Source of the DNA: an uncultured Collinsella sp.
GTDB taxonomy: Bacteria > Actinomycetota > Coriobacteriia > Coriobacteriales > Coriobacteriaceae
DNA length: 31,622 nt
Reading direction: 5' to 3'
NCBI GenBank assembly: GCA_902488525.1
Contig: CABTWP010000022.1
Span: forward strand, 1 to 31,622
Shown here: one piece after another, positions 23,908-31,622 of the stretch
How positions within the stretch are numbered: position 1 is the first letter of the stretch
Layout of the letters: each line of letters starts with the position of its first letter
The notes under the pieces: generated by a model
What the model was told of the DNA's origin: nothing
Seen by the model: only the letters and a program-made list of their open reading frames with translations
Database searches by the model: none
Position numbers and translations under genes: made by a program

Positions 23908-24037
23908 CCGTTTTCCCAGTTGAAGGAACGGTGGAGATGTGTTTCGATAGGTCCGGTGGCCATGCTCCGCCCGCCGCCCGGCACCTCTTCCCAGACTCAG
24001 CCGGACGGTCGGTCCGTCTATTCCGTTTTCTTCCAGG

Positions 24038-25330
24038 CTAGGCCAGCGGGGCATCGCCCCTCTCTGCGCGCGCCCTCTCGATGAGCCCCGGCGTCAGGTC
24101 GAGGTCGCCGAGCGGCACGTCCCACACGCCGTAGGCGTCCAGCAGCGCCGCCGCGTCCTCCCCGAGCATCGCCCTGAAGGCGCGCGCGGGCGTCGCGAAG
24201 CCGAGCGCGCCGCGGGGCTCGGAGTTCACGTGCGACATGGCCAGCGCCAGGTCGGCCGGGGCGAGCCGGTCGAACCTGATTCCGGCGCCCTTGGGCAGCA
24301 GCTTCCTGATCTCGACGTGGTTGCGCTCGCAGGCGCCCTTCTGGTCGCTGCGCCTGGGGTCGCAGTAGAACAGCCTCGTCTCGCCCGGCCCCTCGCCGAG
24401 CAGCGCCGCGATCGCCGCCTCGTCGGAGAACTCGGCGCCGTTGTCGGTGAGGACGGCGCGGAACACGCGGCGCGTCCCGTCGGCGCCGAGGACCGCCCGG
24501 ACGCCCTCCAGGGCGTCCGCGACGCACCCGGCGGTCTTCTCCTCCAGCGGCAGCGCGAGCTGGAGCCTGCTGGGGCGGTGCAGCAGCGTGAGCAGGCAGG
24601 CGGAGTCCTCCCGGGCCCCCTCGACGGTGTCCATCTCCCAGGCCGCGGCGCACGCGTCCTCCCCGAGGGCGAGGAACGCGGCATGCGACCTGCGGGCGGA
24701 GTGGCGGGTCGCCGCCCGGCCCGCGGCGCGCTTCCTCGGCCTGTAGCCGACCTTGCGCCTGAGCTCCATGTTGGTCATGCCGTCGTAGCCCGCCGAGACC
24801 CAGCGGTAGATGGTCGACGGCGACAGGTCCACCGGGCCGCCGTTGCGCGCCGCCATCTGCTCGGGCGACAGCCCCCGGCGCAGGCAGTCCCTTATCGCCT
24901 CCAGCCTGGCCGCCGCGGCGGGCTCGTCGGCGTCTATCCCGCGCCTGGACGAAACGAGGACCGAGTCGGCGCACAGCTGCGCGGCCCGGGCCTCGTAGAA
25001 GACGTGGGGACGGCGCTTGCAGCCGATCGCGCGGTACCGGCCGCACCCGTTGCAGCAGCGCGGCCACGCGGCCAGGCGCGGGCAGGCCGCCGACAGGTCG
25101 GCGGAGGCGTCCACTCGCTCGCCGCGCCTGGCCTTCGGCGCCGTCACGAACCTGTGCGACGCCACCTCGGCGCTCACCGTCGAGGGCGACCTGCCCAGCT
25201 CCCTCGCGATTTCCCTGCACGACGCCCTGCGCTCCAGCATCCTCTGGACCGTGTCCCGCTCGTGCCTCGTGAGCCTTCCGTAGGTCCTCGGGACCGCCCT
25301 TGCGGAGCCACTCTTCTTCTTTCCGGACAT
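24038..25330 (-). CDS. IS30-family transposase
   Basis: The 430-residue protein has an N-terminal helix-turn-helix (17-56, YGRLTRHERDTVQRML then SCREIARELGRSPSTV), a cysteine-rich patch (83-104, with CCNGC) that may bind zinc, a second HTH-like block LSPEQMAARN and PSTIYRW (155-177), and an rve/DDE domain. The catalytic residues are Asp234 (WEMDTVEG), Asp296 (LTDNGAEF) and Glu335 (KGACERNHVE). It looks intact. ATG at 25330 has GGAGGA just upstream; the frame continues to 25390 into the terminal palindrome, which is unlikely to be translated. Codon use is much more G/C-biased than in the neighbouring genes, a sign of transfer. A second minus-strand frame runs open over the whole gene but is a composition artefact. 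Confidence 0.92.
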   Translation of the reverse strand: MSGKKKSGSARAVPRTYGRLTRHERDTVQRMLERRASCREIARELGRSPSTVSAEVASHRFVTAPKARRGERVDASADLSAACPRLAAWPRCCNGCGRYRAIGCKRRPHVFYEARAAQLCADSVLVSSRRGIDADEPAAAARLEAIRDCLRRGLSPEQMAARNGGPVDLSPSTIYRWVSAGYDGMTNMELRRKVGYRPRKRAAGRAATRHSARRSHAAFLALGEDACAAAWEMDTVEGAREDSACLLTLLHRPSRLQLALPLEEKTAGCVADALEGVRAVLGADGTRRVFRAVLTDNGAEFSDEAAIAALLGEGPGETRLFYCDPRRSDQKGACERNHVEIRKLLPKGAGIRFDRLAPADLALAMSHVNSEPRGALGFATPARAFRAMLGEDAAALLDAYGVWDVPLGDLDLTPGLIERARAERGDAPLA

Positions 25331-25382
25331 GCCGTCCTCCGATCTCCCGGGGCCGGCCGATCCGGCCCTCAGGGTATCGGGT

Positions 25383-25420
25383 TCCCACATTCATCCGTAC
25401 ATGTGCGGATGAATGTGGGA
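25383..25420. repeat. 15-bp palindrome at the right IS end
   Basis: Arms 25383-25397 and 25406-25420 are exact reverse complements around an 8-base loop. It lies upstream of the transposase start and includes the presumed terminal repeat, so it may be both transposase-binding site and a brake on transcription into the gene. Confidence 0.7.
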
Positions 25421-25484
25421 GGTGTTCGGATAAAGTCGATAATCAAGGCCAACGACTAGGTCGGAAAATTTCTTAAAAAAGTTC

Positions 25485-25512
25485 TTGCCCTAAGCTGATT
25501 CGTCCGTATAAT
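25485..25512 (+). promoter_or_regulatory. Promoter of the tRNA-Asn pair
   Basis: TTGCCC (25485-25490) and a perfect TATAAT (25507-25512) are 16 bp apart, with an A/T-rich stretch (25466-25480) just upstream that could act as an UP element. The first tRNA begins 30 bases after the -10 box. Confidence 0.75.
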
Positions 25513-25542
25513 AAACTTCGTTGCTTGAGAGCACGCACCTAT

Positions 25543-25617
25543 TCCTCGGTAGCTCAATGGTAGAGCACGCGGCTGTTAACCGCGCTGTTGTAGGTTCGAG
25601 TCCTACCCGGGGAGCCA
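25543..25617 (+). tRNA. tRNA-Asn (GUU), copy 1
   Basis: All four arms fold: acceptor 25543-25549 with 25607-25613 (one G-U pair), anticodon stem 25568-25572 with 25580-25584, and T arm 25590-25606 with TTCGAGT loop. The anticodon GTT is at 25575-25577. The CCA end (25615-25617) is encoded. Confidence 0.97.
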
Positions 25618-25649
25618 GAATTTTCCAGCCTTTCCGTTGGGCTTTAAAT

Positions 25650-25724
25650 TCCTCGGTAGCTCAATGGTAGAGCACGCGGCTGTTAACCGCGCTGTTGTAG
25701 GTTCGAGTCCTACCCGGGGAGCCA
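25650..25724 (+). tRNA. tRNA-Asn (GUU), copy 2
   Basis: This copy is identical over all 75 bases to the one 107 bp upstream, including the encoded CCA, with anticodon GTT at 25682-25684. Only 32 bases separate the two, so they form one transcript ended by the terminator at 25731-25760. Confidence 0.97.
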
Positions 25725-25730
25725 GGTTGT

Positions 25731-25760
25731 AAAACCCGTCGCTTATGCGGCGGGTTTTTT
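25731..25760 (+). terminator. Terminator of the tRNA-Asn pair
   Basis: A 12-bp stem with one G-U pair (25731-25742 with 25747-25758) around TTAT ends in a run of T. Confidence 0.92.
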
Positions 25761-25918
25761 CATGCCGCGATCGCCGTTCGCGAACGTTACCGTATCAACA
25801 TTTCGTGTCGAGGATGTAATCCCGAGGCCCGCCACCTCAACATGGCGCGGTCGTTGTAGAATATTGCAATGATTGCTCCCACGAGATGGTGCCGCGAGCA
25901 CCAGATAAGGAGATTCTT

Positions 25919-26275
25919 GTGTCTGAGACCATTAACGGCAGCCTGAGCGTCTCGAACGACGTTATTGCCGATATTGCCGGTTATGCCGCGATGACGTGCT
26001 ATGGCGTCGTCGGTATGGCTGAGCAGCTCCAGGGCGCCGAGAGCGTGCGCCTGCTTGCCGGTCAGCGCCTCCGCAAGGGCGTGCTTGTCTCCGCCGACGA
26101 GAACGGCCTTACGGTCGATCTTCACGTCGTGCTCGAGAACGGCGTCAACATGAAGTCCGTCTGCCACAATCTTTCGAGCTCCGTTGCCTTCACTCTGCAG
26201 GAGATCGCCCAGATCGATCCCGCCAGCCTTAAGATCGGCATCCACATCGACGCGCTCAAGAGCCGTCTGAACTAG
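25919..26275 (+). CDS. Asp23/Gls24 family envelope stress protein
   Basis: The 118-residue protein matches the Asp23/Gls24 (DUF322, YloU-like) family: SLSVSNDVIADIAGYAAMT at the start, a central GLTVDLHVVLENGVNMKSV and a basic end. Members are small cytoplasmic proteins, some tied to the membrane, with roles in envelope homeostasis; the exact function is unclear. The start is GTG at 25919 with AAGGAG 6 bases upstream; an ATG at 25886 lacks a ribosome site. Its position before a fakA-like gene and recG is the same as yloU-yloV-recG in Firmicutes. Confidence 0.88.
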   Translation: MSETINGSLSVSNDVIADIAGYAAMTCYGVVGMAEQLQGAESVRLLAGQRLRKGVLVSADENGLTVDLHVVLENGVNMKSVCHNLSSSVAFTLQEIAQIDPASLKIGIHIDALKSRLN

Positions 26276-26302
26276 CATCCGAAAACGGAGATTCAAATAC
26301 CC

Positions 26303-27964
26303 ATGATTGCAAAGACCATTCGCACCTGTTTTCCGATCGCTGCGGCTGCCGTTTCCGACAAGGCCGAGGAGATCAACAAGCTCAACGTCTTCCCCGTACC
26401 CGATGGCGATACCGGCACCAACATGTCGCTCACGCTCGCCTCGGTGACCAAGGAGCTTTCTGCTCTTCCTGCCGACGCCGACATGGAAGCCATCGCCGGC
26501 GCCATCACCCACGGCTCCCTGATGGGTGCCCGCGGCAACTCCGGCGTCATCACCTCGCAGATTCTGCGCGGTGTGGCCGAGGGCCTCGTCTCTGCCGATG
26601 AGCCTATTACGGCTGCCAACATCGCCTTCGCCTTCCGTCGCGCCGTCAAGGTTGCCTTCCAGGCTGTCCGCAAGCCCATCGAGGGCACGATCCTCACGGT
26701 CCTGCGCGATGTCTCGACCAAGGCAGACGAGTGCGAGAAGAAGAAGTTCTCGGCTGAGGATGCGCTCGATGCCATCGTCGTTGAGGCGTACCAGTCCGTC
26801 GCCCGCACGCCCGACCTGCTGCCCGTTCTGAAGGAGAATGGCGTGGTCGACTCCGGCGCCTTTGGCTTTGCCATCTTCCTGGAGAACTTTGTTGCCGCCG
26901 CGCTTGGTCGCAGCACCGTGGTCGAGGATTTCTCCGCTACGTTTGACTCCGCCGGCTCTGCCCGCGATGCCGCTCTTGGTCGTGTTGAGATCGAGGCTAA
27001 CGACGACTGGGAGGGCTCGGAGTTCCGCTACTGCAACGAGTTCCTGTTTAAGGCCGACGCCCCGTTTGACGAGGACGAGTGCCTTAAGTTCCTAGGCTCC
27101 ATGGGCGACTGTGAGCTGCTCGTGGGCGCCTATCCCGACTACAAGATCCATGTGCACTCCAACACCCCCAACCTGGTGCTCGAGCACATGCTGCAGCTCG
27201 GTCAGATCTATGAGGTCTTTATCCATAACATGGAGATGGAGGCCCACGACCGTACCGCCAAGATCCACGAGGATCAGGAAAAGGCCGCCGAGCCCGCCAA
27301 GGCGCTGGGCTTTGTCGCCGTTGCCGCCGGTTCCGGCGAGGCCGACATCCTCAAGTCCCTTGGCGTCGACGTGGTCGTCTCCGGTGGCCAGACTATGAAT
27401 CCCTCGACCGCCGACCTGCTGGGCGCGGTGGACCAGGTCAATGCGACCTCGGTCATCATCCTGCCCAATAACGGCAACATCCGCATGGCTGCCGAGGCTG
27501 CCGCTTCTGCCTGCACGGACAAGAAGGTTGCCGTCGTTCCCACCAAGACCGTTCCGCAGGCGTTCTCCGCGCTGTTCGCGGTCCTGCCCGATTCCGAGCT
27601 CGAGGACGCCGTCGCCGCCATGGTCGACGCCATCAGCGAGGTCCGCGATGGCGAGGTCACCCGCGCCGTGCGCGATTCCAGCGCCTCTGACGGCTCTCCG
27701 ATTCACTCCGGTGACGTCATGGGTATCATCGCCGGCTCCATCGACGTGGTCGGCTCCGACGTGAAGCAGGTCACGCTCGACTGCATCAACCGCATGCAGG
27801 AGGAAGAGGAGGGTGACGCGCTGACGATTCTGGCCGGCGAGGAACTGTCCGATGAGGCCTTCCAGGAGATTGTCGACGCTATTGAGGAGGCTCAGCCCGA
27901 TTTGGAGATCGACGCCCATCGTGGCGAGCAGCCGCTCTATCCCGTGATCTTCTCGATCGAGTAG
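26303..27964 (+). CDS. fakA: DAK2-domain fatty acid kinase subunit FakA-like (YloV)
   Basis: FakA supplies the ATP-binding subunit that phosphorylates fatty acids held by FakB (DegV) proteins, feeding acyl phosphate to phospholipid synthesis. The 553-residue protein has the DAK2 (DhaL) domain with INKLNVFPVPDGDTGTNM (24-41), where Asp34 and Asp36 are metal ligands, and GARGNSGVI (75-83), followed by the C-terminal FakA domain (about 250-553). The usual length is about 550. Ribosome site is weak (GGAG 13 bases upstream). No degV/fakB partner is in the window. It is followed after 10 bases by recG. Confidence 0.9.
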   Translation: MIAKTIRTCFPIAAAAVSDKAEEINKLNVFPVPDGDTGTNMSLTLASVTKELSALPADADMEAIAGAITHGSLMGARGNSGVITSQILRGVAEGLVSADEPITAANIAFAFRRAVKVAFQAVRKPIEGTILTVLRDVSTKADECEKKKFSAEDALDAIVVEAYQSVARTPDLLPVLKENGVVDSGAFGFAIFLENFVAAALGRSTVVEDFSATFDSAGSARDAALGRVEIEANDDWEGSEFRYCNEFLFKADAPFDEDECLKFLGSMGDCELLVGAYPDYKIHVHSNTPNLVLEHMLQLGQIYEVFIHNMEMEAHDRTAKIHEDQEKAAEPAKALGFVAVAAGSGEADILKSLGVDVVVSGGQTMNPSTADLLGAVDQVNATSVIILPNNGNIRMAAEAAASACTDKKVAVVPTKTVPQAFSALFAVLPDSELEDAVAAMVDAISEVRDGEVTRAVRDSSASDGSPIHSGDVMGIIAGSIDVVGSDVKQVTLDCINRMQEEEEGDALTILAGEELSDEAFQEIVDAIEEAQPDLEIDAHRGEQPLYPVIFSIE

Positions 27965-27974
27965 GCAACTGCTC

Positions 27975-30152
27975 ATGTCCGAGCTGTGTTCCGTGCCGCG
28001 CGTTTCGGAGCGCTTTGCCCAGAGCAATGCGCTCGACGAGGATATCGCGCGACTCAAATATGTTTCGGGTAAACGTGAGGAGGCCCTTCGCCGTCTGGGA
28101 ATTCGGACGGTGGGGGACCTCCTTATCCATATCCCTCATCGATACCTCGACTTTACCCGTTCTTGGTCTATCGAGATGGCGCCCATCGGTACCGTGTGCA
28201 CCATCATCGCCACGGTCGACCGTATCGTTCAAAAGCAGCCGCGTCCGCGCATGCAGGTGACCGAGGTCTCACTCATTGACGAGACGGGCGTGCTGCAGGT
28301 CGCCTTTTTCCGCCAGCCCTGGATTGCCCAGCAGCTTAAGCAGGGCGACCGCCTGGCCGTGATGGGCAAGGTTGAGTTTGCCTACGGTTTTAAGCAGATG
28401 GCCTCGCCGCACTTTGAAAAGCTCGAGGAAGGGCGTGCCGCGGGCACTATCCTGCCGGTCCATTACGTGAGTGATGGCGTGAGCCAGGCGTGGATGCGCC
28501 GCATCGTAAGCGGCGCGCTCGAGGTCGTCGGCAATCCCTTTGATCCCATTCCGGCACCGCTGCGCGTTAAGCGTCGCTTGATGAGCAATGCCCGCGCGCT
28601 TCGATCGATCCACTTTCCCTCGAGCATGGCCGAGCGCGATATCGCGCGCGCACGGCTGGCATACGAGGAGTGCCTCTACCTGCAGCTGGCGCTGCGTCTG
28701 CGCAACGACGGCGGTCTGGTCGATGTGGTGCCCTATGCCCACACCGCGGGCGAGCACCTGGCCGCGCTCAAGCAAGCCCTGCCGTTTTTGCTGAGCGACG
28801 AGCAGGAGGCCGCGTTCCAAGACATCCTGCGCGACATGTGCGATGGCGAACGCGTGATGAACCGTCTGCTGCTGGGCGATGTCGGTACCGGTAAGACCGC
28901 CGTTGCCGCCTGCGCGCTGGCTGTGGCTGCCGATAGCGGCACGCAGGCCTGCGTTATGGCGCCCACGGGCGTGCTGGCGCGCCAATATGCCGATAAGACC
29001 GGCCCTCTGCTCTCCCAGGCCGGCATGTCCTGGGCACTTCTGACGGGTGCCACGCCGGCCGCAGAGCGCGAGCGCATCCATGCACAGCTGGAATCGGGCG
29101 AGCTTGACGTGCTCTTTGGCACCCACGCGGTTCTTTCGGATAACGTTGCGTTCAAGTATCTGTCGCTCGTGGTCATCGACGAGCAGCACCGCTTTGGTGT
29201 GGGTCAGCGCAATGCCCTGCGTGCCAAGGGCCCGGGTGCCGATCTGCTTGTTATGACGGCGACACCGATTCCGCGCACGTTGGCGCTCTCGGTCTACGGT
29301 GACCTGGACACGAGCATCATCCGCCATCGGCCTGTTCCGGGGGCGGGCGTCACGACGCGCGTGCTCACCGAGTCGAGCCGCGACTTGGCTTACGGCGCCA
29401 TCCGCGAGGCACACGAAAAGGGCCAGCAGGCTTACGTGATCTGCCCGCTTGTGGAGCCGAGCGACTCGGCCGATGAGCTGGAAGACGTGCCCGGTATCGC
29501 CCGTGACGACGAGGGCCGCGTGACCGTCCCCGTGCCGCTGCACGATACGGCAACTGAGCTCGACCGCCTGCGCCTGGCGTTGCCGGGACTTACCATCGAA
29601 CGCCTTCACGGCCGCATGCCGGCGGGGGAGAAGGACCGCGTGATCGATGCCTTCAAGCGTGGCGAGATCGATGCGCTCGTCTCGACCACGGTGGTCGAGG
29701 TGGGCGTCGACGTGCCCAACGCCACCGTCATGGTCATCGAGAACGGTGAGCGCTTTGGCTTGGCGGCCCTGCACCAGCTGCGCGGTCGCGTGGGCCGCGG
29801 CAGCGTGTCGGGCACCTGCCTGGTCATGACGCACTCCAAGGGCAACGGCGGCGCTTCGGCGGCACAAGACCGTCTTCAGTCGCTCGAAAAGACCTCGGAC
29901 GGCTTTACGCTCGCCCAGATGGACCTGCGCTTGCGCCACGAGGGCGAGATCCTGGGGTATCGCCAGCACGGCGGCGTGACCCTGCGCTTTGTGGACCTGG
30001 ACGCCGACGAGGATCTTATCGAATGGGCTCATTTGGACGCGGTCGAGCTCTTGCGGTATGCTTGCAACCTTGACTCCGTGGCGACGCGCCCCTTGCGCGA
30101 CGCGGTCGCCATGCGTTATCGACATATCTTTAAGGAGGTCAGCGGAGGATGA
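27975..30152 (+). CDS. recG: ATP-dependent DNA helicase RecG
   Basis: RecG remodels stalled forks and branched DNA. The 725-residue protein has the N-terminal wedge/OB domain (about 25-180, GIRTVGDLLIHIPHRYLD), helicase motif I GDVGTGKT (301-308), the DEQH box (402-405) with VVIDEQHRFGVGQR, motif III TATPIPRT, and a C-terminal helicase domain with VEVGVDVPNA and the RVGRG end motif. It starts 10 bases after fakA and its stop overlaps rsmD by 4 bases, so translation is probably coupled. Confidence 0.97.
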   Translation: MSELCSVPRVSERFAQSNALDEDIARLKYVSGKREEALRRLGIRTVGDLLIHIPHRYLDFTRSWSIEMAPIGTVCTIIATVDRIVQKQPRPRMQVTEVSLIDETGVLQVAFFRQPWIAQQLKQGDRLAVMGKVEFAYGFKQMASPHFEKLEEGRAAGTILPVHYVSDGVSQAWMRRIVSGALEVVGNPFDPIPAPLRVKRRLMSNARALRSIHFPSSMAERDIARARLAYEECLYLQLALRLRNDGGLVDVVPYAHTAGEHLAALKQALPFLLSDEQEAAFQDILRDMCDGERVMNRLLLGDVGTGKTAVAACALAVAADSGTQACVMAPTGVLARQYADKTGPLLSQAGMSWALLTGATPAAERERIHAQLESGELDVLFGTHAVLSDNVAFKYLSLVVIDEQHRFGVGQRNALRAKGPGADLLVMTATPIPRTLALSVYGDLDTSIIRHRPVPGAGVTTRVLTESSRDLAYGAIREAHEKGQQAYVICPLVEPSDSADELEDVPGIARDDEGRVTVPVPLHDTATELDRLRLALPGLTIERLHGRMPAGEKDRVIDAFKRGEIDALVSTTVVEVGVDVPNATVMVIENGERFGLAALHQLRGRVGRGSVSGTCLVMTHSKGNGGASAAQDRLQSLEKTSDGFTLAQMDLRLRHEGEILGYRQHGGVTLRFVDLDADEDLIEWAHLDAVELLRYACNLDSVATRPLRDAVAMRYRHIFKEVSGG

Positions 30153-30793
30153 GAATCATCGGCGGTGAATGGCGCGGCCGCAAGATCGAAGAGCCGCGTG
30201 GGCGCGATGTCACCCGTCCCACGACCGATCGCGTGCGCGAGGCATGCGCGTCCATGGTCATGTCGGCGTTCGACTTCGATCTGGACGAGGTCCGCGTGCT
30301 GGACGCCTTTGGCGGCTCCGGCGCCCTGGGAATCGAGATGCTCTCGCGTGGCGCCCGCTCGCTCACCACGTTCGAGATCGATCGCAATGCCGCCCGTCTG
30401 ATCACCAAGAATATTGAGTCGCTGTGCCGCGACCGCTCGCGTTGGCGTGTCGTTACCGGCGATGTGTTGGCGAGCGCCTCGCGCGGCCGTGTGCCGGGTG
30501 GTCCCTTTGACCTGATCTTGCTCGACCCGCCCTATGCCTTTGGCGCCGAGCCGGTCGAGGAGCTGCTGCAAAATCTTTCCCAGCAGGGACTGCTGGCGCC
30601 CGGGGCCTTTGCCCTTTTTGAGCATGCCGCAGCCGATGCAGGTGCTCATCCGGCTTGTTTTAAGACCGTGCGAGAGAAGCGCTACGGCATTACCTCGGTT
30701 GACTTGCTGCGCTGGGTGGCCGAGGACGAGAACGACCATGCTGACGAGAACGAAAATGACGAGGATGTGCCTTCGGAGGACACCCATGAATGA
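30149..30793 (+). CDS. rsmD: 16S rRNA (guanine-N2)-methyltransferase RsmD
   Basis: RsmD methylates G966 of 16S rRNA on the 30S subunit. The 214-residue protein begins MRIIGGEWRGRKI, has the SAM-binding LDAFGGSG (51-58) and the catalytic DPPY (126-129). The last 24 residues (from about 191) are very acidic, Asp/Glu/Asn-rich, and not part of the fold. ATG overlaps the recG stop (ATGA); its end overlaps the coaD start by 8 bases. Confidence 0.95.
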   Translation: MRIIGGEWRGRKIEEPRGRDVTRPTTDRVREACASMVMSAFDFDLDEVRVLDAFGGSGALGIEMLSRGARSLTTFEIDRNAARLITKNIESLCRDRSRWRVVTGDVLASASRGRVPGGPFDLILLDPPYAFGAEPVEELLQNLSQQGLLAPGAFALFEHAAADAGAHPACFKTVREKRYGITSVDLLRWVAEDENDHADENENDEDVPSEDTHE

Positions 30794-31283
30794 CACCATC
30801 AACCGCGTAATCGTCCCGGGCACCTTCGATCCCATCACCTTTGGCCATATCGACGTGATCCGCCGAGCTCGCCGTATCTTTCCCAGCGTGATCGTCGCCG
30901 TGGCCGAATCGCAGGGTAAAAACGGCGTGGGTACCACCTTTATGCTCGACGAGCGCGTGGCGCTGGCCCGCGAGGCCCTCGGTGATTTGGACGGCGTCGA
31001 GGTACTGCCCTTCACCGGCCTGCTGGTCGACTTTGCACGTGAACAGAGGGCGGGTGCCGTCGTTAAGGGTCTGCGCGCCATGACCGACTTTGAGTACGAG
31101 TTGCAGCAGGCCGACCTCAACTATCGCCTGGATAGCGAGCTGGAGTCCATCTTTGTCATGAGTGCTCCGCAGTACGGCTATATCTCGAGTTCGGTGGTGC
31201 GTCAGATCGCGTCGCTTGGCAGCGACGTGTCGACGTTTGTGCCGCCCAACGTGGTCGAAGCACTCAAACATCGCTTTTCGTGA
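30786..31283 (+). CDS. coaD: Phosphopantetheine adenylyltransferase CoaD
   Basis: CoaD joins phosphopantetheine to ATP to give dephospho-CoA. The 165-residue protein has GTFDPITFGHIDVI (12-25) with the T/HxGH nucleotidyltransferase motif at 18-21, the RAMTDFEYE block (97-105) and ISSSVVRQ (133-140). ATG at 30786 is preceded by GGAGGACACCC and overlaps rsmD by 8 bases. The rsmD-coaD pair is conserved in many bacteria. Confidence 0.97.
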   Translation: MNDTINRVIVPGTFDPITFGHIDVIRRARRIFPSVIVAVAESQGKNGVGTTFMLDERVALAREALGDLDGVEVLPFTGLLVDFAREQRAGAVVKGLRAMTDFEYELQQADLNYRLDSELESIFVMSAPQYGYISSSVVRQIASLGSDVSTFVPPNVVEALKHRFS

Positions 31284-31288
31284 CGTTT

Positions 31289-31316
31289 TTTATTGCCTGG
31301 TGGCATGTGGTAAACT
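31289..31316 (+). promoter_or_regulatory. Possible extended -10 promoter before the SepIVA-like gene
   Basis: TTTATT (31289-31294) and TAAACT (31311-31316) are 16 bp apart, with TGG directly before the -10 box (extended -10 form). It lies right after the coaD stop, so the next gene may be expressed apart from coaD. Confidence 0.45.
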
Positions 31317-31351
31317 AACACGATGATATGTTACCTATGAAAGGAGACCGG

Positions 31352-31622
31352 ATGCCGGGCGAGAATTTTCCTGGCGACAGGATCGTGAGTCTTGTCGACG
31401 AGCTCGAGGGGCTCATCGAAGAGGCTAAGACGCCGTTCGGCAAGAACGCCCAGATGAAGGTTATCGACGCCGACGTCTTCTTTAACATCCTCGATGAGAT
31501 CCGCATGAGCTATCCCGAGGAGTGGCAGAAGTCCCGCCGTATCCTCAAAGAGCGCGAGGAGCTTATGGCCTCCGCCGCCGCTCAGGCCGATTCCATCATT
31601 GCCGATGCTCAGCAGCAGGCGC
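31352..31622 (+). CDS. SepIVA/DivIVA-like coiled-coil protein (N-terminal part)
   Basis: Ninety complete codons are in the window before it is cut off. The sequence starts MPGENFPGDRIVSLVDELEG, split at residue 20, then LIEEAKTPFGKNAQMKVIDA; after that comes a helix-rich stretch (LDEIRMSYPEEW, LKEREELMASAAAQAD) ending in alanine-rich heptad-like repeats (about 74-90). The pattern closely follows mycobacterial SepIVA (LDELSAIVEEAR, DVLELIDDIKDAIPGEL), an essential division and growth protein that also lies near coaD and rpmF-type genes. AAGGAG lies 5 bases before the ATG. An ATP synthase b-subunit annotation is possible from the coiled coil alone but less likely. Confidence 0.65.
   Translation, partial: MPGENFPGDRIVSLVDELEGLIEEAKTPFGKNAQMKVIDADVFFNILDEIRMSYPEEWQKSRRILKEREELMASAAAQADSIIADAQQQA

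Larger units (their letters stand above)
23858..25420 (-). mobile_element. IS30-family insertion sequence
   Basis: The element is defined by an intact IS30-type transposase and by imperfect terminal inverted repeats: TCCCGCACTTAG at the left (from 23858) and, reading inward from 25420, TCCCACATTCAT. About 12 of the first 18 bases agree. Both ends are uncertain by some bases, and no target duplication could be confirmed. The body is clearly richer in G+C than its flanks, with near-exclusive G/C third codon positions. Near the left end there is a GC hairpin (23875-23907) and at the right end a 15-bp palindrome (25383-25420). Confidence 0.65.

Noticed and set aside
24018..25394. A second 458-residue minus-strand frame and a 409-residue plus-strand frame over the transposase gene
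   Set aside because: Both are very Arg/Gly/Pro-rich shadows caused by strong G+C bias; only the frame with HTH and DDE motifs is real.
25543..25724. Repeat pair read as a CRISPR-like or tandem repeat
   Set aside because: Each unit folds as a complete tRNA-Asn with encoded CCA; there are only two copies.

Overview
The window looks like chromosomal DNA of a high-GC Gram-positive of the Coriobacteriia, most probably Collinsella or a close relative. This is inferred from the G+C-rich third positions, the iron-sulfur type PurF, a SepIVA-like gene next to coaD, the Asp23/fakA/recG/rsmD/coaD order, and many long intergenic inverted repeats. No 16S gene is present, so the genus is an inference.

Layout. 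Positions 1-263 hold no convincing gene, only a plus-strand terminator. From 264 to about 23400 almost everything lies on the minus strand: an orphan PTS IIA protein; purF-purM-purN; (one plus-strand membrane protein at 4798-6027); purE with a class B sortase and a degenerate MoaE-like protein; carA-carB; an ABC exporter with a single-pass membrane protein; purA, then purD with a NUDIX hydrolase; dnaB; and the rpsF-ssb-rpsR-rplI operon. An intact IS30-family element occupies about 23858-25420. The plus strand then carries two identical tRNA-Asn(GUU) genes and a run of asp23-like, fakA-like, recG, rsmD, coaD and the start of a SepIVA/DivIVA-like gene that leaves the window.

How it works together. 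The minus-strand half is a nucleotide hub: five purine-pathway enzymes making IMP (PurF, PurD, PurN, PurM, PurE), adenylosuccinate synthase (PurA), and carbamoyl-phosphate synthase (CarAB), which feeds pyrimidines and arginine. The genes sit in at least four transcription units with different control signals. The carA leader contains a hairpin with the PyrR hexaloop pattern CNGNGA whose base would cover the carA ribosome-binding site. Between purA and purD two mutually exclusive hairpins look like an attenuator.

The least explained parts are the MoaE-like gene that has lost residues of the MoaE active site and is cotranscribed with purE and a sortase, the set of long perfect or near-perfect inverted repeats between operons (747-802, 8165-8252, 8302-8337, 8411-8495, 13403-13505, 16412-16509), and the 400 bp between the rpsF promoter and the IS element. 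I saw no CRISPR array, prophage, toxin-antitoxin pair or recognisable defence system.
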